Part shown: one piece after another, positions 15,737 to 24,217 of the stretch | How the letters are laid out: each line of letters opens with the position of its first letter | Numbering within the stretch: the stretch's first letter is position 1 | Source: PNAI01 sp964575715 | GTDB lineage: Bacteria > Pseudomonadota > Alphaproteobacteria > Rhizobiales > Xanthobacteraceae | Reading direction: 5' to 3' | DNA length: 44,538 bases | NCBI GenBank assembly: GCA_964575715.1 | Contig: CAZNSG010000037.1 | Span: 1-44,538 of the forward strand | Notes under the pieces: generated by a model | Databases searched by the model: none | Told to the model about the DNA's origin: nothing | Seen by the model: the letters and a program-made list of their open reading frames with translations, nothing else | Position numbers and translations under genes: made by a program

Positions 15737-16764
15737 CGCCCCGCGACGCATTCCTCATAGAGCCGCTCGTATTGGGCGGTGATGACGGGGACCGAAAAGC
15801 ATTGTTCAGCGCGCTTGCGACAGTCAGCTCGATCGATCTTACTTAGACCGACCACCGCGTCGCAGGCCTCTTCAACCGAGTTCACGAGAAAGCCGTCTAC
15901 GCCGGGCCGCACGATCTCCGGCAATGCGCCGCGCGGGCAGGAAATCACCGGCGTGCCGCAGGCGAGTGCCTCCGCGAACACGATGCCGAAGGGCTCATTC
16001 CACTCGATCGGAACGATCATCGCAGCCGCCTTGCCAAGCAGCGCGTTTTTCTGAGTGTCATCAACCGGTCCGACATATTCCACTCCGCCGCCAAGCTGCG
16101 GCGCAATCTCTCGCGTCCAGTAGTCGAGCTCAGGCCCCGTCGCAGCGTGATTTCCGGCAAGGATCAATCGCCGCCCGGTCCGCCGGGCGACGGCGATGGC
16201 GGTGTGAGCACCTTTAATGCGCTCGATCCTGCTCAAGAATACGAGCGGCGCATCCTCCGCCACCCTGGGCTGGAAGTTGTAGATATTCGTATCGACGAAA
16301 TTATGGATGGCACGCCACTCACCGCCCGCCCGTTTGCCCTGGCGACAGATGTACTCGCTGTTTCCTGCAAAAGTCAGTGATCCGTTAAAAAGCTTCGCGC
16401 CAAGAAATACGGTTCGAGGCGTTGGCTCGCGTTGAAAGCACATGATTTTCGGCAATGGGGCGCGCATAAGCGGAAGCATGTAGAGGATGCGCGAGAAGCT
16501 TTGCAAGACATTGGGTTGGAAAGCGGCTACGGCGTCGCGCAGTACGCGCATATTGAGCAGGGTGTCGAGATAGCTCCCCGACCGCAATCCGGCCCATGGA
16601 TAGAACGCATCCACGTTGCAGGTTGATTGTGGGTGCGCGGCGAGCGCAACCTTGTGGCCCCTAGTCCGCAAAGCCCTTAAAAGCGCGTCGACGATCCGCT
16701 CGATACCGCCGTAGGTTTTTGGAGGAACCGGGATTTCTGGGTCGACGGTCATGAAAATACGCAT
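15733..16764 (-). CDS. Glycosyltransferase family 4
   Basis: The protein has 343 residues. The N-terminus MRIFMTVDPEIPVPPKTYGG is followed by IERIVDAL, where the Gly-Gly-Ile-Glu turn is the usual acceptor-side motif of GT4. APLVFLSRIERIKGAHTAI holds the Arg/Lys pair that contacts the donor phosphates, and EWNEPFGIVFAEALACGTPVIS is the EX7E motif. It is flanked by a 4-base overlap downstream and an immediate stop-start junction upstream with the FkbM gene (TGAATG), so the three genes form one translationally coupled block. Confidence 0.9.
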   Translation of the reverse strand: MRIFMTVDPEIPVPPKTYGGIERIVDALLRALRTRGHKVALAAHPQSTCNVDAFYPWAGLRSGSYLDTLLNMRVLRDAVAAFQPNVLQSFSRILYMLPLMRAPLPKIMCFQREPTPRTVFLGAKLFNGSLTFAGNSEYICRQGKRAGGEWRAIHNFVDTNIYNFQPRVAEDAPLVFLSRIERIKGAHTAIAVARRTGRRLILAGNHAATGPELDYWTREIAPQLGGGVEYVGPVDDTQKNALLGKAAAMIVPIEWNEPFGIVFAEALACGTPVISCPRGALPEIVRPGVDGFLVNSVEEACDAVVGLSKIDRADCRKRAEQCFSVPVITAQYERLYEECVAGR

Positions 16765-17478
16765 TCAAGCCTGCCAACGCTTGTCCAGACGAAATGAGCT
16801 CTTCAGGGGAACGAAAATGAAGTCAGCTTGCCACAAGGCTTGATCGAGCGGCCGGCGCGTGAAACTGCAGATATCGTAGGTGACAAAGCCTCTGTCGCGC
16901 ATAAAGAGAATCAGCTCATCGAGCAAAGGCGCGCCCTTGTGTATGTCGATCAAATTCACCTCAACCAGAGCGGCCGATACGTGTGACAATGTATTTCGTG
17001 CTCCTTTCAACACTTCAAGTTCATAGCCTTGAACATCCAGCTTCAAAAAATATGGAGCCTCGATCCCCGTTGATTCCACAATTTCATCGATTGTATGCAT
17101 TGGATAAAATCGCACCGGCGCAGCCTGAGGGATATGTTCCTCCAATACCGACGAAGCGGTCTCCATCTCGTGGAATGGCACCGCGCGATTAGATTTGGCC
17201 CCCAACAGGGATTCTATGACGATCGCATTGCGGTCCTGGTCGCACCAGCTTCGCAATTCAGCCACCCGGTGCGGCAGCACTTTAAAGCATGTCAATTTTG
17301 CAAGCGGCCAGATACTTCGACAAAGCCTGGTAAACTCACCCGAATAAGCTCCCACGTCAAATATATATTTTGGCACAAAGTTATTAGCGCATAGCCTTTC
17401 CAACGCCGGTGGAATTTCCGGAACTCCTAAACGCCTGACCAAACGATCGCGGACAGCACGTCTAAGTTTCGATAACAT
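16765..17478 (-). CDS. FkbM family methyltransferase with altered SAM motifs
   Basis: The protein has 237 residues from ATG 17478; the frame is open to 17517, but the fold starts after MLSKLRRAV. It is recognisable as FkbM by YFLKLDVQGYELEVLKGA. Motif I reads YIFDVGAYSGEFTRLC, with Tyr-Ser where most members have Asn-x. The strand normally ending in Phe-Glu-Pro reads LTCFKVLPHRV, so the Glu that holds the SAM ribose is missing. It may be inactive, have a shifted cofactor site, or act by binding glycan. It is coupled to the GT4 downstream. Confidence 0.8.
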   Translation of the reverse strand: MLSKLRRAVRDRLVRRLGVPEIPPALERLCANNFVPKYIFDVGAYSGEFTRLCRSIWPLAKLTCFKVLPHRVAELRSWCDQDRNAIVIESLLGAKSNRAVPFHEMETASSVLEEHIPQAAPVRFYPMHTIDEIVESTGIEAPYFLKLDVQGYELEVLKGARNTLSHVSAALVEVNLIDIHKGAPLLDELILFMRDRGFVTYDICSFTRRPLDQALWQADFIFVPLKSSFRLDKRWQA

Positions 17479-17536
17479 GTGGCGCCTGTCGATACTCGGT
17501 GGACGAGTCTGCCGCATTGCTACGCTGTCAGGTAGA

Positions 17537-18706
17537 TTAGCCGGCTTTGGGTGCCGTCTGCTTCAGTTCCGCTGTTTCTATGCCCAGCAAGGAGGCTATT
17601 TTTTTGCTTACGCTTGCCGTCGTCGGAGAGGAATGAGCAATCTCGGTAACTTGCCTACGCGCCTGTTGCGCTGTTTCAACGTCCAACATGCTCAGAGCAA
17701 GCTCTGAAAATTCGTGAGGACTGTCACCCACGGACAGCGCGCCGCGACCCCATTCGTATCCCCTATGTCCGGCGGAGGTAGTAACGATTGGAATCTCCCA
17801 GCCAATGGCGGTTGCCAATTTCGTGCTGCAGCCTCGCGGGAGGCAAAAAACCGGATTTATGAAGCAGCTCCAGGTGCTCGCTTCCCGTCTAAGATCGTCG
17901 TCCGAGAGCGATCCCAAATAGTCGATGATTGGAAAATTCCTCGTCAACAACCGACCAATGCGGTCGGGGCCACCAACGACACGAACCCGGATAGCCGGCG
18001 GTGTCGCTTTTGGAATGCTGCGTAAAAACAGTATCAGGCCCTCCAAGCTGGGAACATGATCTAGCGTACCAACAAACCCCATTCGGTTTCCGCTGGGGTT
18101 CCAGATCAACGGGTCCGGAACGACGACCCTTGGGAGCCAGTCCACTTTGCGCGCTCCCAGCCAGCGTTCCAATTCCACATCGGACGGTGAAATGCATAGA
18201 ATCAAATCCAGACTCAATCGATATGAAGATTCGCGAAGCAGCGTGTCCCCAACCAATTGTTTGCCAAAAATGTATTTCGGCAACCCTAGTGGCATATCGT
18301 TTTCAAATCGAAGGCTGTGTAATAGATCTGTGCTTTCGAGGCCGTGCGAAAGTGCCACGATTTTACAGTGTGATGCCACCATGCGCCGAAGTGGCGCCGC
18401 TATTACTGCCAGTTGAACCTGATTCAGAAATACAAACTCTGCATTGTTGATCTCTATCGCCATTCGGACGCGTTCAATAAGTCCTTGCTCAGTAGGTCGA
18501 AAATAACTGGACGGCCAAAGTTTCTTGAAAATCCGGGTCGATACCCGGCCATCGAGTTCGTAGGGACAGAGATGCAAATTAATGCCGGCAGCGCGCAGCG
18601 TGGTAATATACTCTTTGGTGCATATCTGAGCACCTCCGGGTCGACCGGCGAGGAAACCTGAAGCCGTGACAAATACTCCATCATGATTCATATTATGACT
18701 TCTCAT
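17537..18706 (-). CDS. Glycosyltransferase, GT-B type (GT4/GT1-like)
   Basis: The protein has 389 residues. FLAGRPGGAQICTKEYITTL near 18-37 is the acceptor-side Gly-Gly motif. The second domain begins NRMGFVGTLDHVPSLEGLIL, and the donor region reads FCLPRGCSTKLATAIGWEIP with a Ser-Thr-Lys-Leu and Pro-Ile-Val pattern seen in GT4 relatives that lack a clean EX7E. It probably adds one sugar; the donor is unknown. It has AT-richer stretches like its FkbM neighbour upstream (18770-19723) and is separated from it by 63 bases. Confidence 0.75.
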   Translation of the reverse strand: MRSHNMNHDGVFVTASGFLAGRPGGAQICTKEYITTLRAAGINLHLCPYELDGRVSTRIFKKLWPSSYFRPTEQGLIERVRMAIEINNAEFVFLNQVQLAVIAAPLRRMVASHCKIVALSHGLESTDLLHSLRFENDMPLGLPKYIFGKQLVGDTLLRESSYRLSLDLILCISPSDVELERWLGARKVDWLPRVVVPDPLIWNPSGNRMGFVGTLDHVPSLEGLILFLRSIPKATPPAIRVRVVGGPDRIGRLLTRNFPIIDYLGSLSDDDLRREASTWSCFINPVFCLPRGCSTKLATAIGWEIPIVTTSAGHRGYEWGRGALSVGDSPHEFSELALSMLDVETAQQARRQVTEIAHSSPTTASVSKKIASLLGIETAELKQTAPKAG

Positions 18707-18769
18707 GGATAACTTTGTAATTTAACCGTCCAGAGGAAGCCTAACCACCGCCAGCGAAACGTTAGATTG

Positions 18770-19723
18770 CTAGCTTGACGCAATTACTTGGAACCTTGTT
18801 CCGATAAGTTTTTCACGAAGGCTTGCAGGGCTCTCTCGGCAAAATAGCCAGTTATAAAATGGCTCCACGTAAGTGAAGTCACCTGATGGTGAGTGTTCGA
18901 GGCGATAATCGTTGATGTAATAGGCGTGAAAGTTTCCCTCCCTAATTAACCTTGCAGGTATCTTTCGACCGACAGCCGGCCCGAGCATTTCGATAATCAA
19001 AAAATTGAGTTTATCAAAACTCGATTTTGCACCGTCAAGGAATAATTGTTCGGCACCCTCCACGTCGACCTTAGCTAATAGGTTTTTCAATTGACGCTCT
19101 TTCACGAAGGCCGCGAAGGTAGTCGTGTCAACTTCAATCCGCTGTAGAAGGTGCTTCGACCAATCTTCTTTAATCAAGGTACCTGAGCTATCGTCGGTCT
19201 TATTTTTGAAGAAAATCGATTTGCCAACCTTCTCGGCCATGGCAACCGAAAATCCTTCGGCATTTTGGAGTCCATTTCTGCTAATATTTGCCTTTAAGCT
19301 TGAAAAAAGATCGGGATCCGCCTCAAAATAATAGATCGGCTTTGCACTCAAATCACGGCATCGCAAATAAAATATGTAAAGGCCAATATTTGACCCAACA
19401 TCAATAAAGCAATCGGAGTACTTCAATAGTGCTGAAGCCAAATCGAGCGACGAACGCTCGCCGACGAACAAATGGGGCGCACCAAACAACAACGCTGATT
19501 TTGACGACGAAATCTTCACGCGTAATCTTTGATCGATGCCGAGATTGGTATCCAGATCAGCCGGCAGACATGCGCATCTTGCTGCAACAGCGCTCAGAAA
19601 CCGGGCCGTTAATAACGTTCTAAATGATGGCGAGAGGGTTGCGCCGCCCTTGGCTATTGAGCATTTTGCCGGCAGCCACGAAATGATTCGTCTACCAACT
19701 TTCTGCAGAACCATGTTAGTCAT
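18770..19723 (-). CDS. FkbM family methyltransferase
   Basis: The protein has 317 residues from ATG 19723; a TTG at 19747 would add eight. Motif I is FIDVGSNIGLYIFYLRC, the ribose-binding acidic residue is in YYFEADPDLFSSL, and LLAKVDVEGAEQLFLDGA is the FkbM signature. The first 100 residues form an extra N-terminal helical part not seen in the shorter FkbMs of this cluster. It should O-methylate a hydroxyl on the glycan. Its neighbours are glycosyltransferases on both sides (38-base gap upstream), so methylation probably happens during assembly. Confidence 0.85.
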   Translation of the reverse strand: MTNMVLQKVGRRIISWLPAKCSIAKGGATLSPSFRTLLTARFLSAVAARCACLPADLDTNLGIDQRLRVKISSSKSALLFGAPHLFVGERSSLDLASALLKYSDCFIDVGSNIGLYIFYLRCRDLSAKPIYYFEADPDLFSSLKANISRNGLQNAEGFSVAMAEKVGKSIFFKNKTDDSSGTLIKEDWSKHLLQRIEVDTTTFAAFVKERQLKNLLAKVDVEGAEQLFLDGAKSSFDKLNFLIIEMLGPAVGRKIPARLIREGNFHAYYINDYRLEHSPSGDFTYVEPFYNWLFCRESPASLREKLIGTRFQVIASS

Positions 19724-19785
19724 CAATGGGTTGTGATGAACGCGCAATTAGTAATCACACGACGCCACATGAGTTTGCCCGGGCG

Positions 19786-21072
19786 TCAGCGTAATTGATC
19801 ACCGCGCGCAACGTGACCGGCTTCTCGAAGCCCATCCATAACGTTGCGCGCCAGTGCCTGACGGTAATCGCACCATTGCCAAGCTTTGGCCGTCTCCAGA
19901 GCCGCCCGACGCATATCCTTTAGTTCAGTCCGGTGCGTTAGACACCATTCCAACGCCTCTGCGAGCGCTCGAGCATCGCCCGCTGGAATGATGAGCCCGT
20001 TCTCGCCATGCCGCACCAGATCGGCGGCGCCCGCTCTCGTTGTGGTGATGACCGGTAAGCCATGTGCAAAAGCTTCCGTCACCACCATCCCAAAGCCGTC
20101 GCACAGCGTCGGAAACACCAAAATGTCGGCGGCGCGATAATGCTCGAATAGCTCGACGCGAGGAACCGTAGGCGAAACGCTTATCGAGCTGGGAAGATCG
20201 TGCATCAATTTGGCAGGCAGAGCAACCGCCCCATAAATTTCAAGTTTGGCGCGTTGTCCAGGTGCCAGATTTCGCCACGCTTCTAACAGATAGTGCGCAC
20301 CTTTAAGGATGCTGAAAGTCCCTACCGAAAGGACTCGCAGCAGATCAAGCGCCGTACTACCATGATCTACGTCAAAATCGCGCGCCGGCGGCGCCCCGAG
20401 CGGGATTACCCGCACCTTGCCGACATCAAGTCCGGCCGCAGCATAGGAATCGCGCGTGAAGGTGGAATTCGCGATCACGATGTCCGCCAAGGCCCACTCT
20501 TGATGCCTACGCTCGGTCCGTCGCGCTTGATGCGACAGAAAATAAGTGCGTTTGCCGTCGTCGAGCTCAGGAAATTTTTCAATTTCCAGCTGGGTCAGAT
20601 TTTCGGCAAAGTCGTGCTCCGCAGCCGGAACCTCATAGATGCGTGCCAATCCGCGCTTTCTTGCTTCCTGAAAGCTGGCCAGCGCGCTGTACTCGTAGCC
20701 GTAAATCCCATCTGCATTTCTTAGGCTGCCCCTAGCCACGCGGCGGTCAAAACTTAAGATACCGTGCTCCCAGACGATGTCCACGAGCCGCGGATCGGTC
20801 TTGATTTTCGTCAATAGCGTTCGCACGATTTCCCAAAATGGTGCAGGCCGCAGAAATTCCGCTGGTACTTCGTCAACCGCTCGTCGCTGGAGTTCCCGCT
20901 CCAGGTTGGCCCCCGTAATCGTGGCCAGCCGCACGAGCGCGCGCCGCCACCTCGCTTTTGGCTGGTCAACAAAGGTTGTCCAATAGCTATCTAGAGAACC
21001 AGCTTCCAGCAGCGCGCGCGCCGTCTGCTGAACAAACGGCCCCACGCCTGGGTGCGCGAGCACCAACTTCAT
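19786..21072 (-). CDS. Glycosyltransferase family 4
   Basis: The protein has 428 residues. It opens MKLVLAHPGVGPFVQQTARA then LLEAGSLDSYWTTF, an N-terminal acceptor domain of the kind found in GT4 proteins with long insertions. LLRVLSVGTFSILKGAHYLL gives the donor-phosphate Lys, and FPTLCDGFGMVVTEAFAHGLPVITT is the EX7-type motif with Asp in place of the first Glu. The ATG shares its first base with the stop of the upstream GT2 (a one-base overlap at 21072), so the two are translated together and probably act one after the other. Confidence 0.88.
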   Translation of the reverse strand: MKLVLAHPGVGPFVQQTARALLEAGSLDSYWTTFVDQPKARWRRALVRLATITGANLERELQRRAVDEVPAEFLRPAPFWEIVRTLLTKIKTDPRLVDIVWEHGILSFDRRVARGSLRNADGIYGYEYSALASFQEARKRGLARIYEVPAAEHDFAENLTQLEIEKFPELDDGKRTYFLSHQARRTERRHQEWALADIVIANSTFTRDSYAAAGLDVGKVRVIPLGAPPARDFDVDHGSTALDLLRVLSVGTFSILKGAHYLLEAWRNLAPGQRAKLEIYGAVALPAKLMHDLPSSISVSPTVPRVELFEHYRAADILVFPTLCDGFGMVVTEAFAHGLPVITTTRAGAADLVRHGENGLIIPAGDARALAEALEWCLTHRTELKDMRRAALETAKAWQWCDYRQALARNVMDGLREAGHVARGDQLR

Positions 21073-22061
21073 TACGCCCGCCTGACGATCTGCCGTAATC
21101 TTAACAACAGAGAGAGCAAACTGCCCGCAGCTCTGAAGCCAAATACTGTTGACACAAGTCGTGCAGCCTTAGGCCAAGTCGGCCGAAAACCAGGCTCGAC
21201 CGCATAAAGCCGCGCCACGCAGTCACGAAATGCCACCTTGTCCTGAAAGAACAATGAGCGGGCTGCATAGTTATAGATATGTGCAAGTGCGCGTCGCTCT
21301 TCCGCGTTCATCACACCCCTTGCCTCGAAGGTTGCTTGCAGATCGCAGGCATTTCTGAACACGTCTGCCACGAAAGCCACTGTGCTGCGGCGTGAAAGAC
21401 TGGCGTCACGGTGCACGCGGTATCGAGCACCGATGCCCGGTGAATACACAAACTGTCCGCCGGCAAGCCCAGCGTCCTGAAGAAAACGGGCATCCTGAAT
21501 GATCGGCAGCCATTCCTTCCATCCGCCGATCTTTTCCACCAGCGTGCGCCGGTAGGTCACGGCTGCGGGCGGCGCCCAAAAATCAGTTATCAGGGCAATT
21601 TGGAGGATAGGATGAACGTCTTCAATTCTGCGCACGATCCTCTCACGGATTTCAAAAATACCTGGCTCAAGCTCGACAAGCTTCTCCCAATCCGAATAAG
21701 CGACGTCAGCCCCCGTTTTCCGCATAGCGGCGACGCGATGTTCGATAGCGTCAGGCGGCAGTAAATCGTCAGCATCCAGGTATTGAATGAACTCGCCGCG
21801 AGCCAGGGCCGTACCTCGGTTACGCGCGGCGCTGGCGCCGCGGTTAGGACCGAACTCGGCTCGCACCCGATCGGCATGAAAGCGGATCAGGTCCGCCGTT
21901 CCGTCGGTCGAGCCGTCGTCGATGACGATGACCTCGGTATGGGGATAGGTTTGCTTGAAGGCACTTTCCAGAGTCTCGGTCAGAAACCGCTCGGCATTAT
22001 AACAAGGTATGATGATTGAGACGAGGGCATGCCGCGGTGCTGCGTTGGGTTCAAGCTGCAT
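21072..22061 (-). CDS. Glycosyltransferase family 2
   Basis: The protein has 329 residues from ATG 22061. The frame extends to 22115, but that stretch overlaps the upstream gene, whose stop is at 22051-22053, giving an 11-base overlap with this start. It is a GT-A fold: VSIIIPCYNAERFLTETLES near 14-33, the donor Asp in VIVIDDGSTDGTADLI, and the metal-binding DxD in EFIQYLDADDLLPP. The last 100 residues are helical and slightly hydrophobic. Inverting GT2 enzymes add one sugar from a UDP, GDP or dTDP donor. It is coupled on both sides to GT4 genes. Confidence 0.9.
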   Translation of the reverse strand: MQLEPNAAPRHALVSIIIPCYNAERFLTETLESAFKQTYPHTEVIVIDDGSTDGTADLIRFHADRVRAEFGPNRGASAARNRGTALARGEFIQYLDADDLLPPDAIEHRVAAMRKTGADVAYSDWEKLVELEPGIFEIRERIVRRIEDVHPILQIALITDFWAPPAAVTYRRTLVEKIGGWKEWLPIIQDARFLQDAGLAGGQFVYSPGIGARYRVHRDASLSRRSTVAFVADVFRNACDLQATFEARGVMNAEERRALAHIYNYAARSLFFQDKVAFRDCVARLYAVEPGFRPTWPKAARLVSTVFGFRAAGSLLSLLLRLRQIVRRA

Positions 22062-23382
22062 ATGTTTTGATCGCAAGGAGCTCGCGGTACAGCATTGCCA
22101 TATCGTTCGCAACATCCGACATAGTTCTCACAGTACCGATTCCCTGGCGCAGTCGCTTAATTAGACCGTGGTCAGTCGCTAAACGCGCCATCGATGCCGT
22201 CCAGGCAGTCACATCATCGTGCGACACTAAAAGTCCATTTTTTTCGTGGCTGACGAGCTCCCTTATACCACCCAAATTGGAGCCGATAACAGGATTGCCG
22301 GCTGCGAATGCCTCGAGCACGACCAGGGGGCCCGTTTCAAGCCACTGCGATGGGATGACAAGGACATCAACTGCTGCAAGAAATTCAGCACCTCCCTGGT
22401 TCAGTGCTTCGGGGAGGAAATAAATGCGTGGGTCACCGACCGCGGAACGTCGAACGACCTCCCGGTATTCCTTGCTGTCAGTGCCAGCAGCAAATGCGAG
22501 AATACGAAGCTCCACTGCAAGAGATTTTGGTAGGCGCCTGAATGCTTCAACCAGAAAATGAACGCCTTTGACGGGATCCCAGCGGCCGAGAAACCCGAAA
22601 CGGAGCACATCTGAGGATGTTCTTACGCGCCTCGATGTACCGAAATTCGCGCCATCGCCAACCCCCTGACGGTTGAGAACGATCTTTTCGGACGGTACCC
22701 GATTGGCAAGCAATGCGTCGCGTAGCCAGTCGCAGACGGCAACGACCCGATCCGCCGCAGCGAACATGTCGTGCAAATTTCTCCGACGATTTGCAGCGAG
22801 AGCTCTGGCGGCCAATGCCGGACCGAGCCTTGGAAGGCGCGCCAGCGGGCCAAGGTTTTCCGGTAGCGCCGCCAAAGCTCGGGCCAGAGTCGGTCTCAGC
22901 CCCTTTGATTGCAGCCAGCACGAGGCGCATCGCTCAGATACGATCTCGCCATCGCATGCTGCACGCCCTTCAAGAAGCATGGTGCCGCGCATGCAGATAT
23001 TTCCTGGAACGTGTACGGTAACTATGGTCTTGAGTCCAAGCCGCTTGGCGGACTCCAGGTGCCAGAGACCGCAGCCGGTCGTCCAGGAATGCTGGTGGTA
23101 GACGTCTGCGCGCCGCTCTCGCAGCCAAGCCTCGAAAACATCAAAATGGCGAGGCGGCACCCTGCCCTGCGTCTCATCGCGAACGGAACGCGCCGGGAAG
23201 GGGTAGCGAAAAACCTCTACTCCTTCGTGGTTGTATCGAGACGGTTTGTCTGATTGAAAAGGCGCAGCAACCGCGCATTCGATGCCCTTGGCCTGAAGCT
23301 TGCTTGCAAGGGAACTGACGTAGACTTCCGAGCCACCCACAGAATCAGGAAAGTAGAAGCCTACGCTATGAATGATGTGCAT
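22051..23382 (-). CDS. Glycosyltransferase family 4
   Basis: The protein has 443 residues. The N-terminus MHIIHSVGFYFPDSVGGSEV has the Gly-Gly acceptor loop. There is an insertion with four cysteines around 155-170 (ACDGEIVSERCASCWLQSKG), possibly a metal site, as seen in GT4 proteins of large glycan clusters. FGFLGRWDPVKGVHFLVEAF and ETGPLVVLEAFAAGNPVIGS are the phosphate-contact and EX7E motifs. Donor and linkage are unknown. It overlaps the downstream GT2 by 11 bases and sits 52 bases after the FkbM gene upstream. Confidence 0.9.
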   Translation of the reverse strand: MHIIHSVGFYFPDSVGGSEVYVSSLASKLQAKGIECAVAAPFQSDKPSRYNHEGVEVFRYPFPARSVRDETQGRVPPRHFDVFEAWLRERRADVYHQHSWTTGCGLWHLESAKRLGLKTIVTVHVPGNICMRGTMLLEGRAACDGEIVSERCASCWLQSKGLRPTLARALAALPENLGPLARLPRLGPALAARALAANRRRNLHDMFAAADRVVAVCDWLRDALLANRVPSEKIVLNRQGVGDGANFGTSRRVRTSSDVLRFGFLGRWDPVKGVHFLVEAFRRLPKSLAVELRILAFAAGTDSKEYREVVRRSAVGDPRIYFLPEALNQGGAEFLAAVDVLVIPSQWLETGPLVVLEAFAAGNPVIGSNLGGIRELVSHEKNGLLVSHDDVTAWTASMARLATDHGLIKRLRQGIGTVRTMSDVANDMAMLYRELLAIKTYAA

Positions 23383-23434
23383 CTGTTCCGGCTCGATAAT
23401 CCCAAAAACCTCGCAAGAATCCGGTCGAAATCTA

Positions 23435-24217
23435 TCACCGTGGCTTGCAGACGAGCGGACTAAACCATCCGGCTGTCGGGTCTGTCACATTCGAACCAGA
23501 CAGCGTTTGTGCTTCATAATTAAATATTGTGACCAACTCGCGCACTGCTTCTTGTTCTTCCGGCCCGTGTAGTTCCACATAAATTGTTGGTCTATGCTGT
23601 GCTATCAGACTTCGCGCTCCACGCAAAACTGCGCCGGCTCCTCCTTCGACATCGATTTTCAAAAATTGCGGTTCGGGCCAGCCCTCTATGACGTAATGAT
23701 CTAGACTAACCCCACGTACAGAAATTGTTTTTGCTTGAGGCAATACGTAACTTGGCTCGACATCCAAAAGATGGCCTTGGGTTGTTAGCTTGCCATCAAA
23801 CAGGAAATCCAACTGACCATTCCGCTCGGCCGCTGCCGCGCAAACGGGAGTAACCTGCAACGACGGGTTCAGCCGAATATTGGAAACTAAAATGGAAAAA
23901 ATATCGTCGACGGGCTCAAATGCCACTACCCGACCCGAACTGCCAACGAGTCTTGCTAAACTGAGCGTTGATTGTCCGCAATTTGCTCCAATGTCGTATA
24001 CGCACATTCCTGGTCGAACCAAGCCTTTAAACTCCCACTGTTCAACGCCAATGCCCCAAGCGTAAGTAAATCCCATAGCTGGCGCGACTCTGAATCGAAG
24101 CCCTTTTAGGGGACCCCGGTGAATCGTACGAACCTTGCCAAATGGATAGATTTTTCGTGCCGCAGCCTGAACAAACCTGGTAGCAGTTAGGTTTTCATTG
24201 CGTAATAGTTTCAACAT
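23435..24217 (-). CDS. FkbM family methyltransferase
   Basis: The protein has 260 residues. CVYDIGANCGQSTLSLARLV is motif I near 71-90, VVAFEPVDDIFSILVSNI has the ribose Glu, and FLKIDVEGGAGAVLRGA is the FkbM signature with Gly-Ala-Gly where most have a second acidic residue. It should methylate a sugar hydroxyl. The ATG shares one base with the carbamoyltransferase stop (TAATG), so a carbamoyl and a methyl group may be placed on the same or adjacent residues. Confidence 0.85.
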   Translation of the reverse strand: MLKLLRNENLTATRFVQAAARKIYPFGKVRTIHRGPLKGLRFRVAPAMGFTYAWGIGVEQWEFKGLVRPGMCVYDIGANCGQSTLSLARLVGSSGRVVAFEPVDDIFSILVSNIRLNPSLQVTPVCAAAAERNGQLDFLFDGKLTTQGHLLDVEPSYVLPQAKTISVRGVSLDHYVIEGWPEPQFLKIDVEGGAGAVLRGARSLIAQHRPTIYVELHGPEEQEAVRELVTIFNYEAQTLSGSNVTDPTAGWFSPLVCKPR

